From Oscillospiraceae bacterium (GTDB taxonomy: Bacteria; Bacillota; Clostridia; Oscillospirales; Oscillospiraceae), in the NCBI GenBank assembly GCA_009777775.1, contig WRLE01000002.1:124001-188000 (forward strand): a stretch of DNA of 64,000 nt. Direction: 5' to 3'. Below, one piece after another: positions 1 through 8,040 of this stretch. Position 1 is the first letter of the stretch. Every line of letters starts with the position of its first letter. Made by a program: the position numbers and the translations under genes. The notes beneath the pieces were generated by a model that was not told the DNA's origin, ran no database searches, and worked only from the letters and a program-made list of their open reading frames with translations.

Positions 1-104
1 ACAAGAATCCTGGGATAAAATTCTTTGAAACGAAACAATCCAACAACACCGAAGAGCATAAATACAAGCCCTGCTATTATTATGATATTCGCCACTATCA
101 TCAT
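1..104 (-). CDS. mnhG: Mrp Na+/H+ antiporter subunit G (partial, 5' end only)
   Basis: Only the first ~34 codons lie in the window; the gene runs off the left edge. The translated start is a hydrophobic helix (MMIVANIIIIAGLVFMLFG) followed by GLFRFKEFYPRI, the usual opening of MnhG/MrpG. The start at 104 has AGGAG nine bases upstream. It follows mnhF after a 37-base gap, so it belongs to the same minus-strand operon. In the Mrp family, subunit G is a small membrane protein needed for assembly of the cation/proton antiporter; that role is family knowledge. Confidence 0.75.
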   Translation of the reverse strand, partial: MMIVANIIIIAGLVFMLFGVVGLFRFKEFYPRIL

Positions 105-141
105 TTTTATCAACTCCTATCTATATATAGGTTTATTATTG

Positions 142-408
142 TCATTCCTCGGCTTGCTTATTGTCTTTTACTCTGTTTAAGATAAATGCTGTTATGAAAT
201 ATGTGCTGATGAAGCCAAAAAGGATATAAATTATTGCAAAATCTAGAATATATGCTGTGTTTACCATTGAGGCAAATACAATGATGATAATGATAAGTTT
301 TGTGGAAATAAGCGTTAATCCAAGTATTCGGTCCCATACTGAGGGTCCTATAATTGTACGAATCAATATCATAAATAAAAATGCAAACAATACCCAAATT
401 ACATACAT
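142..408 (-). CDS. mnhF: Mrp Na+/H+ antiporter subunit F
   Basis: Small protein of about 88 residues with three hydrophobic helices and the family signature RTIIGPSVWDRILGL near residue 20, followed by the second helix and a charged C-terminus. I chose the methionine at 408 (MYVIWVLF) because GAGGG lies seven bases upstream; the ATG at 414 sits almost on that ribosome binding site. The gene lies directly after mnhE and before mnhG, the canonical E-F-G order. The complex exchanges Na+ (or K+) for protons across the cytoplasmic membrane. Confidence 0.85.
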   Translation of the reverse strand: MYVIWVLFAFLFMILIRTIIGPSVWDRILGLTLISTKLIIIIIVFASMVNTAYILDFAIIYILFGFISTYFITAFILNRVKDNKQAEE

Positions 409-418
409 ATTCATTCCC

Positions 419-901
419 TCACAATTGTGCTTTTTGCAGCTGTTTTTCCAGCTTGCCTTTGATTAGTTCATCTGCATTTTCCAAATCCGCTGGGTCATCA
501 TCTTTTCCTCTAAGCCAAAGTACATGAATTTCTTGTTCATTAAGCTCCAGTGACAATGTCCCTGGAGTTAGTGTTATGGAATTAGCTAGCATGACATTGA
601 AAAAATCATTGTCGCTGTTGGTCTTGACTTTTACAATATCCACATTAGCTCCTTTTATAGTTAGTTTCATTGCAGCGAAACCAGCCATATATATTTGTCC
701 GATGAGATAAAAAAAATAGAGAAACAACCGCCATATTTTGATGCCGGTAATGCTCTCTATTGGAAATAGTTTATTAAAACAAGCCACACAGGCTGTGCTA
801 ACGGTTAATCCAACTATAGCTTGGGTAAGACTAAGATTTTCTGTGAGTATAATCCATATGATAGTCAGAAGGAGTACTGAAAATATGTAGTTTTTCTTCA
901 A
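419..901 (-). CDS. mnhE: Mrp Na+/H+ antiporter subunit E
   Basis: 160 residues with two N-terminal membrane helices and a cytoplasmic region ending in an acidic/basic tail. The segment NVMLANSITLTPGTLSLEL is the conserved MnhE core, and a Na+/H+ antiporter subunit E is expected immediately before F and G. The start codon is TTG at 901, supported by AAAGGTGG six bases upstream. No MnhA-D subunits are visible; upstream (to the right) is an unrelated acetyltransferase. The visible cluster therefore begins with E, with other subunits either downstream past the left edge or elsewhere. Confidence 0.88.
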   Translation of the reverse strand: MKKNYIFSVLLLTIIWIILTENLSLTQAIVGLTVSTACVACFNKLFPIESITGIKIWRLFLYFFYLIGQIYMAGFAAMKLTIKGANVDIVKVKTNSDNDFFNVMLANSITLTPGTLSLELNEQEIHVLWLRGKDDDPADLENADELIKGKLEKQLQKAQL

Positions 902-1036
902 TCGATTCCACCTTTATTTGGACAAATGGTTGCATTAAGCATATCTTTTGAAAATCTGCATTGCCGATGCATTTTCCGTTACTTCGCATTTTCCGTTAGT
1001 ATCTTTTATAGTATGGGTTACGAATTTATACCCTCA

Positions 1037-1609
1037 CTATATTTTATCGCGCAATTCGCTGCGCAGCATAATATATTTTGCATCATCCATGACTTTATTT
1101 AATTGTCTTGCGTTATATGTGCCTTCCTTCACAAAGGTAAAACCGCATTTTTCAATGACTCGCTGGGATTGATGATTATCAAGAAAATGGCATACAGTAA
1201 GAGCATCGATATCCACATTGGTAAAAGTCCAGTCAATCAATGCTTTTGCAGCTTCAGGAGTCAAGCCTTGTCCCCAATAGTCCTTTGATAGTGTGTATCC
1301 AATGTCCTTGACCTTTAGGTGCTGGTAATCGGGGTCTTCGTTTGCCCAGGATGTATGAAATCCTATGGAACCTATTACTTTGTTGTTTTCAATAAGTTCC
1401 ATGGCAAATACATTTTTTCCTTCGATGAATAATTGCAATACTTGCCTTGTTGTCCTCTTGAATCTATGGTGAGGCCAGCCTGCCATTTCACCCACACCGG
1501 GAACGGAGGCATATTCATAAAAATCATCAAGGTCGCTTGTTAGCCAAGGGCGTAGTATCAAGCGTTCTGTGATAATATATACTTTGGAAACATCAATAAA
1601 AATATCCAT
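1037..1609 (-). CDS. GNAT-family N-acetyltransferase (RimJ/RimL type)
   Basis: About 190 residues with the GNAT pattern: TERLILRPW at the N-terminus, the strand VIGSIGFHTSW, DIGYTLSKDYWGQGLTPEA as the acetyl-CoA pyrophosphate-binding region, and NHQSQRVIEKCGF near the end. This is typical of the RimJ/RimL branch acetylating protein N-termini or small amines; the substrate cannot be read. The frame extends to 1660, but the methionine at 1609 has AAGG eight bases upstream and begins the usual family N-terminus. The gene is monocistronic as far as can be seen. Confidence 0.8.
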   Translation of the reverse strand: MDIFIDVSKVYIITERLILRPWLTSDLDDFYEYASVPGVGEMAGWPHHRFKRTTRQVLQLFIEGKNVFAMELIENNKVIGSIGFHTSWANEDPDYQHLKVKDIGYTLSKDYWGQGLTPEAAKALIDWTFTNVDIDALTVCHFLDNHQSQRVIEKCGFTFVKEGTYNARQLNKVMDDAKYIMLRSELRDKI

Positions 1610-1745
1610 ATTCATAACCTTATCTAATGGTATAATAGAAACTGTATGTGCAGATGACATAAAATGAACAGTAACATATTATTCAAATTTTTCAGTATTA
1701 TACCAGACCAGCTAAAATGGGTCAAATTTATGTATAGAATTAAGC

Positions 1746-1776
1746 GAGAAACCCGCCAAATACTGACGGGTTTCTC
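1746..1776 (-). terminator. Hairpin terminator after the SLH protein gene
   Basis: A 10-bp perfect stem, GAGAAACCCG paired with CGGGTTTCTC, encloses an 11-base loop. It lies 66 bases past the stop of the SLH protein gene on the minus strand. The minus-strand tail (GCTTAATTCTAT) is only moderately T-rich; the plus-strand tail CTTTTAG is weak too. Confidence 0.6.
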
Positions 1777-1841
1777 CTTTTAGAGGAATGCTGAGATTCG
1801 CGTGTTACAATTGCACTTGCTTCACTCGATTGTATTGTAAC

Positions 1842-3977
1842 TTATTTTAATCTCCATGTTTCGTATCCATCGGCGCCTCTGATAAAGTCGTGGTCATTTG
1901 ATGCTTCAACTATTGCGGTATAGGCCCAATGGGTAGTATTTATGTCATTGAATACTTTTATTCCTGTTGGGATGTCTTCTAATCTGACTTTTCTATCGAG
2001 CATTTTATTCACTACAGTGACCACTTCAGCACGGTTAATGTTTTGCTGAGGTCTGAATGTACCATCGGGATATCCGCTGATCCAGCCTTTGGCATATGAT
2101 GAGTTTATGACGCTCACTGCCCAGTGGTTTGCAATGTCGGTGAAAGCATTTGTATACGTTTCAGCTAGATTGTCGAACCTGGATGCCATTGCAGCAAACT
2201 CCGCTCTGGTGATTGGTTGGTCAGGGCGGAAAGTGCCATCTGGATAACCTGTGATAATTCGAATGCTTGCCAGATAACTCACCGCTTGGGAATACCAAAC
2301 GCCTTCTCTAATGTCAGAGAAAACCGATGGAAGTGGATAGTCTTTATCTATTGCACTCAGAAGCCTGAAGAATATTGATGCTGCTTCTGCTCTAGTAATC
2401 GGGTGGTTCGGTCTGACGGAGTTGTCGGGGTAACCGTTTAGATATGGAACATGGTCTGCTAGAAATCCTGCTAGTGGGGGAGGTGTCGAAGGGATAGTAG
2501 TGGTTCCGCCGCTCGGGTTGCCACCACCAGGGGTGCTAGGGGATGGTCTTGTAACAACTGTGATAGATACAGTATTACTATCTTGCATTCCACTTTGTGT
2601 CTGCCAGCCTGTTATGACATTATTTGTTAAAAGCGTTGTGCCTGAGGGAATACTTACTGCCCAAGTACCAGTTGCTGTAACTGTTGCAGTTACTATAGTA
2701 TTGTTCGGCATCCTGACATTAATGGTGGCTCCAGATGTCCCAGTTCCGCTAATACTGGTATCTCCTGCATATACCGTGTTTATCGTTGGTGTGGAAAGTT
2801 TCGACAATGTTACTGGCGGCGTTACTATGCGGTCATTCCCATCTTCTTTAACTTCCTTGATAATATCATCAGCATCGCTATTGGGTCCATCTTTTCCTGT
2901 GACCTTTACAAAATTTGATATGTTTTGATTTAAAGCATTACTTGCTACTGTTACATTAAATACGATTGTCCTAATTTCACCTTTTACTATATTACCAAGC
3001 TGGGCTGTCAGCGTTCGTGTCGTGCTATCATAATCAATCGTCCCTGACCCTGATGGTTGTATAGAGGCAGAACCTGCAACATAGTTCACATATTGATTAA
3101 GTGTATCAGTCATGACTGCATTTACCCATATTGAACCATCTAATCCAGTATTTGAAATAGTAATGGTGTATATCAGCTCATCACCAACTTGAGTTGTGCC
3201 ATCGTTTCTCGTGTTGTTTACAACACCAATTTTTCTAACGGATGGTACAACAGAGTCAGCCTCCCAAGGACCTTGAATTACGAAGGCTTCTGGTTTTACA
3301 TAAGTATTGGGAGATTGAATATTATCGTTACTTGATTGTAAAAATGTCGTCCCATTACCAATCCAAGCAGAAAGTCTAAGAAATGCTTCTTGTACATGAG
3401 TAAATTCATACCGAAACATATCTTTGTCAAGCATTTGTCCATTAAGCGGCATAAAGTAATACTCAGCGATATCAACAGTTTGACCTGCCTTTATTTCGAT
3501 GGTTTCACCATCTTTTGCACATGATATTTTAGCTCCTAGGTACCTGCCATTTGCATCGTTTTGAATAGCAGTTGACCCTATACTGTCAAATCCAGACATT
3601 AGAGCTTTTACGTATTTATTAAATAATGGAATATCTCCAATGCTTTTTCCTGTGAAATATGGGTTTAATTCGCCTGGAGAGTACGGTGCAACCCTATTGT
3701 CAAATGATATCTGTAATCCTACACCGCTAATCATAAGGGAGTCTTTTTCGATACCAGCATGATGTATCTGTATTGTAGCAGTGATAAGCTTTGTTGACGG
3801 ATCTTGCATAAAGGACGTAATATACTGAGTGCCTTCATCTGCTACTAGCACTTCAGTTATCGAATTATAGAGAGGCAATCCTGTTGCTTGAGCTGCGTAA
3901 ACCATACCAATTGGCATTAATGTCAAGCTGAGTACTAGAATAAGTACTGTAGCTAATAATTGTTTTATCTTTTTCAT
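1842..3977 (-). CDS. S-layer-anchored surface protein with DUF11-like and Ig-like modules
   Basis: 711-residue secreted protein. A signal peptide (about 1-29, ending VYAAQ) is followed by a ~210-residue beta-rich domain (30-240) shared with the neighbour at 4231-7851. Next come a DUF11-type repeat (about 245-385; NNTRNDGTTQVGDELIYTI), a bacterial Ig-like module (about 395-475; TPTINTVYAGDTSISGTGTS) and a Pro/Gly/Ser/Thr linker. Three SLH domains (about 515-700, motifs such as ITGYPDGTFRPDQPITRAEF) close the protein. SLH triplets bind pyruvylated secondary cell-wall polymer, so it should be attached to the wall. It is the only SLH member of a five-gene surface cluster whose other members carry dockerins, so it is the natural candidate for an anchor. 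Ribosome binding site AAAGGATG precedes the ATG. Confidence 0.85.
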   Translation of the reverse strand: MKKIKQLLATVLILVLSLTLMPIGMVYAAQATGLPLYNSITEVLVADEGTQYITSFMQDPSTKLITATIQIHHAGIEKDSLMISGVGLQISFDNRVAPYSPGELNPYFTGKSIGDIPLFNKYVKALMSGFDSIGSTAIQNDANGRYLGAKISCAKDGETIEIKAGQTVDIAEYYFMPLNGQMLDKDMFRYEFTHVQEAFLRLSAWIGNGTTFLQSSNDNIQSPNTYVKPEAFVIQGPWEADSVVPSVRKIGVVNNTRNDGTTQVGDELIYTITISNTGLDGSIWVNAVMTDTLNQYVNYVAGSASIQPSGSGTIDYDSTTRTLTAQLGNIVKGEIRTIVFNVTVASNALNQNISNFVKVTGKDGPNSDADDIIKEVKEDGNDRIVTPPVTLSKLSTPTINTVYAGDTSISGTGTSGATINVRMPNNTIVTATVTATGTWAVSIPSGTTLLTNNVITGWQTQSGMQDSNTVSITVVTRPSPSTPGGGNPSGGTTTIPSTPPPLAGFLADHVPYLNGYPDNSVRPNHPITRAEAASIFFRLLSAIDKDYPLPSVFSDIREGVWYSQAVSYLASIRIITGYPDGTFRPDQPITRAEFAAMASRFDNLAETYTNAFTDIANHWAVSVINSSYAKGWISGYPDGTFRPQQNINRAEVVTVVNKMLDRKVRLEDIPTGIKVFNDINTTHWAYTAIVEASNDHDFIRGADGYETWRLK

Positions 3978-4007
3978 GGGAATACATCCTTTCTGTTGCT
4001 TTATGGA

Positions 4008-4074
4008 GGTATATCACATACCCACCTTGAACGCCTGTGGCGCTCTTGGCGGGGGATTTGGGTTTACCCCCGCC
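4008..4074 (-). promoter_or_regulatory. Structured leader of the SLH protein gene (three consecutive hairpins)
   Basis: Three inverted repeats stand in series just before the ribosome binding site: GGTAT/ATACC at 4008-4022, CGCC/GGCG with a 3-base loop at 4032-4042, and GGCGGGGG/CCCCCGCC at 4048-4074. They do not match riboswitch consensus sequences I know (cyclic di-GMP classes were considered). They may be an mRNA-stabilising or regulatory leader, or in part a terminator for the preceding gene. Confidence 0.4.
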
Positions 4075-4181
4075 TTATATTACGCAACATATCCAGTAGT
4101 GGGTACGATCCCAAATCTGAATCACATAGATATATGTAATAAATACCATATATCTTTCATTATTTTTCGTGTTTCCGCCTG

Positions 4182-4211
4182 TGAGAGCTGATGTATTGCA
4201 ATCAGCTCTCA
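4182..4211 (-). terminator. Hairpin after the 1206-residue dockerin protein gene
   Basis: Perfect 11-bp stem TGAGAGCTGAT / ATCAGCTCTCA with an 8-base loop, 20 bases past the stop codon at 4231. The minus-strand tail lacks a T-run, so it may be a processing or stability hairpin rather than a strong intrinsic terminator. Confidence 0.45.
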
Positions 4212-4230
4212 TAAGCATTTTTAAAGTGTG

Positions 4231-7200
4231 CTAACTAAAGAAATCTACGGTTTCTGCACCTGGGTATTCACTGGCATATCTGTTCCAGCGTTCTAGAATC
4301 ATCATGATATCCTCGTTATCTATGAGTGCATCAGCATTCATATCGCAATGCGGATTATAGAACTGATGCGTTGCATTAACTCCCAGCTCCATGAGTTCTA
4401 GAACCATCATGATGTCTTCGTTGTCGATTCTGAAGTCATCGTTACAGTCGCCCCACCAGAGGTTGAAGATACCATTTTCAGCTGTACCAGGAGAAGTAAG
4501 GGTTTTCAGGTCTGGGTCAGAAGGTGATATGGTAACATTCATCGCACGAATAAGGAAACCTGGACGTTTGATAGTCAAGACATAATTGCCAAAGGGTACA
4601 TTCTCTATGGTGAATCGGCCTGTCGGTGTACCTGGAATCAAAACAGCAACTGTTCTGAGAGCTGGATCTGCGGCTGTTCTGAATGTTGCTCTAAGCTCAA
4701 CCACTATGTTATGTTTATCCAAGAATGATTGTCCTAATTGCATATCATTAAATTCTTGTGGCCAGACTATACCTGTTACAGCACGATATGTTTTATCAAG
4801 TACTGTGACTATTACTTCATCACTTGGGTCTTTATCGGGCTCAATTTGAACGACTTTAATGGTATCACCTGTGTCTGGCTCTTTGCCATTGGGGATGTCG
4901 GCTTGCCATTTGCCATCGTTACCCACTTCGGTTTCGATTTTGGTGCCATCGTCGAGGGTAACGATAATATCGGCTCCAGGTTCGCCTGTACCTGTGATTA
5001 TTTTGTCATCCCTTGTCACTGGGTCAACTGTGGGTTCATCTGACTTAATAATGACGGTACGATCGCCTTCTTCATCTTCTATTTCTTCTTTTACATCAGG
5101 ACCTGTTGGAATGTTATCTTTACCTTCTATGGTTGCTACATTCTTGAAGGTTTTGCCATGGGCATCGGCATCAACGGTGACATAGAAAGTAACTACTCTC
5201 GTTTCGCCGCCTCTAACTCCGCCATCAATTCTAACAACAAGCTCCCTTGTGCTGATGTTATAAAAGCTATAAGTTGGTATTTGATTATCAAGGCGCGCAC
5301 TACCAGTTTCATATGTTAAGCCTTCAGGAATTGTGTCAAATACTCTAGGTTCATACCAGAGAGACTTGTCAGAACCATCGTTACTAATCTCTATGGTGTA
5401 GAGAATCCTGTCGTTTACCCTTGTTTTGTCATCTGAGCTTGTTTCATTCTCAGCATATTTTATGGAATTAGGAATAACATTTTTCTTTCCTTCAACTTTT
5501 ACCACAACAGGTAGACTGGGGTCTAAGCTGCCAACTATTTGTACTACGCTGACTTCATCATCTTCGATGAGGTTTACAGCAATGGGAACATTCACAGACC
5601 AATTGCCATTATTTCCTACTGTTGCTATACCTTTGGTGATAAAGTTGGGGAATGTGACTTCAATGCGAGCACCAGGTACGCCTGTTCCTGTTACTATTCT
5701 ATCGCCATCATTGATTTCATCCACATTGGGTTGGGGAGAACGATCTACCACATCTGGTTTTTCGTCATCATCTTCCTCATAGGGGTCTCCATCAATGAGA
5801 GCTGTGTTCTTAAAGGTTTTGCCATATGCGGTTTCATTGATTGTTGCTTGGAATGTGAGAGTTCTTGTAACTCCACCAGCTATGTCGCCAAGGTCAACTG
5901 TCAATGTACCATTGGCAAAGCTTGCAGCTGCACCAGCGGGAAGATTGTCAATCCTTGCACTATTGGCAACATAAGTGACTTCGGTGGGGAGTGTATCTTC
6001 AACAATGACATTTTCCCATAAAGACTTGGCAGGTCCATCGTTTCTGGCAACTACTGTATACTCAACGATGTCTCCCACACGCCATGTACCATCGGTTCTG
6101 CTAGTGTTTCTAGATGTTTTCAAGCCATACTTGATCACTGCAGGTCTTCCGCCGACTATGGCAGTCACTTCTTCGCTGGGGTCTTTACCGGTTTCATTTT
6201 GGACGACTTTGATTTCGTTACCTGTCAGCAGATTCACACCAGCTGGTACGTTAAATGTCCATGTTCCACCCGCTGCAACTGTAACATTGCTAGCTGCGCC
6301 ATTGGGGAGGGTGACTGTGATTTGAGCTCCAGCCACACCGGTACCTGTTATGGTTCTATCGCCTTCGGTGATGTCATCAACTGTGGGTGTACCCGAACGG
6401 TCTCTGATTGTGTGACCAGAGCCATCTTCATCGACTGTTTTGTCAAGGTCATCACCATCAATGCCGTCTTTACCGAATACACTTACACTATTTTTAACAT
6501 TCACTCCATATGCATCGGAGTTTACAGTTACATCGAATCTGATATCTACTTGTGTACCCCCTGCTATGTTACCCAGAGGTACTGTCAGAGTGTTTCCAGC
6601 GAAAGTATAGTCGGTTCCTTGAACCAAAGCTTGAGTACCACGGTATACATTACCAGCAAATGTTACGCCAGCAGGAATCACGTCAACCATCATAGCATTT
6701 GCCCATGTTGACAATGGATGTCCATCATTTTTCGCAACTACTGTGTAACGTAGGGTATCGTTTACTCGTGTGGTGCCATCGTTTCTTGTTACGTTTACCG
6801 ATGTTTTGTTTAGGCTAACATCATTGGCAGCGGAAAAGAAGTTGGGATCAAAGGATACCACTGTGGGTGCGCTTGCCAAGTATCTTTTGTAATTATTATA
6901 TTCTGGATCATTTCCACTATATGGGGTTGCTGCATATCTGATATTATATGTAGCACCATCATCAGAAACTATCGGAACACCACTTTGATAAGGTCCATTT
7001 GGTCCATTCACAGACCATTCCATGGTTGCTGCATTATATCCATTTATAACTCTGTTTGTTGTATCAGCGGTAACAAGTGGTGCTCTTTGCTCGAAATCGA
7101 TTTTAAAAGCTTGTGGAGCATGCACCCATGTCGCTGTGCTGGTGGGGTAGTTTCTGCTAGAAACCATAAAACGCGTACCATTAGCAATCCAAGTGCTTAG

Positions 7201-7851
7201 CCTTATCATTCTCGATGGGTAAGTAGACCATTGATAGCTGAACATATTAATATCAAGTAAATCTTGTCCATTAGTTGGCATGAAGTACATATGAGCTACT
7301 ATCGTTGATTCTCCTGGTGCCAAGGAAATTGTCAAATGGTCTTCTACTGTTGATATTTTTGCTCCAATAAATCTACCTGCTGCGTTGTTTTGAATTGTTG
7401 ATGAACCAACTGTATCAAATCCAAATCTTGGTGCATAAACATACTTTTTAAAATCGTCGATAGAATCGTTGGGACCACCTGAATACAGACGTAAGGCATT
7501 GTATATGTGATCTGTGTGAATAGTTGGATTGTACTCAAATGGTGATATCCTACTGTCGAAGGACAATTGTACACCAACACCCGAAATAACTATTGGTACA
7601 GCACCAACTCCAGTACTAGCATTTGTAATAGTGAATGTTGCTGTAATCAATTTGGTAGCGGGATCTTGCACAATGCTAGTTGTGTACTGTGTACTTCCAT
7701 TCGCAACTATATCAGTACCATTTAAGGCTATCAGAGGAAAAGTGGTTTCTCCTGTGCCTGGTGATGCAAATACAGCTGGAATCGTGGAGAAAAGCATGAC
7801 CAGAGTTAACAACAAGGTCAGCGCTTTTCTAGTTAGTTTGCTTCTCTTCAT
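4231..7851 (-). CDS. Large secreted multidomain protein ending in a dockerin-like module
   Basis: 1206 residues. A signal peptide (about 1-29, AVFASP) is followed by the ~230-residue N-terminal domain shared with the SLH protein. Then three DUF11-type repeats (about 355-475, 575-690, 790-910) alternate with three Ig-like modules (VDDITEGDRTITGTGV and close copies). A prealbumin/CNA-B-like fold follows (about 1015-1110; GRFTIENVPFGNYVLTIKRPG). The C-terminus has two EF-hand-like calcium loops (GDCNDDFRIDNEDIMM and CDMNADALIDNEDIMM), the layout of a type I dockerin. No catalytic domain is visible, so a structural or scaffolding role is likely. Dockerins bind cohesins; the partner is not identified. 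Confidence 0.8.
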   Translation of the reverse strand: MKRSKLTRKALTLLLTLVMLFSTIPAVFASPGTGETTFPLIALNGTDIVANGSTQYTTSIVQDPATKLITATFTITNASTGVGAVPIVISGVGVQLSFDSRISPFEYNPTIHTDHIYNALRLYSGGPNDSIDDFKKYVYAPRFGFDTVGSSTIQNNAAGRFIGAKISTVEDHLTISLAPGESTIVAHMYFMPTNGQDLLDINMFSYQWSTYPSRMIRLSTWIANGTRFMVSSRNYPTSTATWVHAPQAFKIDFEQRAPLVTADTTNRVINGYNAATMEWSVNGPNGPYQSGVPIVSDDGATYNIRYAATPYSGNDPEYNNYKRYLASAPTVVSFDPNFFSAANDVSLNKTSVNVTRNDGTTRVNDTLRYTVVAKNDGHPLSTWANAMMVDVIPAGVTFAGNVYRGTQALVQGTDYTFAGNTLTVPLGNIAGGTQVDIRFDVTVNSDAYGVNVKNSVSVFGKDGIDGDDLDKTVDEDGSGHTIRDRSGTPTVDDITEGDRTITGTGVAGAQITVTLPNGAASNVTVAAGGTWTFNVPAGVNLLTGNEIKVVQNETGKDPSEEVTAIVGGRPAVIKYGLKTSRNTSRTDGTWRVGDIVEYTVVARNDGPAKSLWENVIVEDTLPTEVTYVANSARIDNLPAGAAASFANGTLTVDLGDIAGGVTRTLTFQATINETAYGKTFKNTALIDGDPYEEDDDEKPDVVDRSPQPNVDEINDGDRIVTGTGVPGARIEVTFPNFITKGIATVGNNGNWSVNVPIAVNLIEDDEVSVVQIVGSLDPSLPVVVKVEGKKNVIPNSIKYAENETSSDDKTRVNDRILYTIEISNDGSDKSLWYEPRVFDTIPEGLTYETGSARLDNQIPTYSFYNISTRELVVRIDGGVRGGETRVVTFYVTVDADAHGKTFKNVATIEGKDNIPTGPDVKEEIEDEEGDRTVIIKSDEPTVDPVTRDDKIITGTGEPGADIIVTLDDGTKIETEVGNDGKWQADIPNGKEPDTGDTIKVVQIEPDKDPSDEVIVTVLDKTYRAVTGIVWPQEFNDMQLGQSFLDKHNIVVELRATFRTAADPALRTVAVLIPGTPTGRFTIENVPFGNYVLTIKRPGFLIRAMNVTISPSDPDLKTLTSPGTAENGIFNLWWGDCNDDFRIDNEDIMMVLELMELGVNATHQFYNPHCDMNADALIDNEDIMMILERWNRYASEYPGAETVDFFS

Positions 7852-7906
7852 GTTTTTACTTCACTCCATAACATTATTTTTTATGCTGTAATAATTTTGG
7901 GGTTGC

Positions 7907-7934
7907 TCCCCGGGGAAAGTATGCCATCGGGCAT
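7907..7934 (-). promoter_or_regulatory. Hairpin-rich leader of the 1206-residue protein gene
   Basis: The 189-base gap upstream of the gene contains the palindrome TCCCCGGGGA and the hairpin ATGCC-ATCG-GGCAT in tandem, followed by AT-rich sequence up to the start codon. It could be a folded 5' leader or the end of the previous transcript. No known riboswitch class fits. Confidence 0.3.
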
Positions 7935-8040
7935 GGGTTTTCGTCTGCGTTGTTTATTTCCTTTCTTGCCAAAATCATAACATTCTCCGAAGAGCATCAC
8001 CTCTTTTGTTTAATAATAACCCCTTAACAATACTGCTTAT

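Noticed and set aside
7880-8040. Cyclic di-GMP riboswitch in the leader of the 1206-residue protein gene
   Set aside because: ACGCAGACGAAAACC is superficially like a GEMM core, but the two conserved helices and the second conserved loop could not be found.
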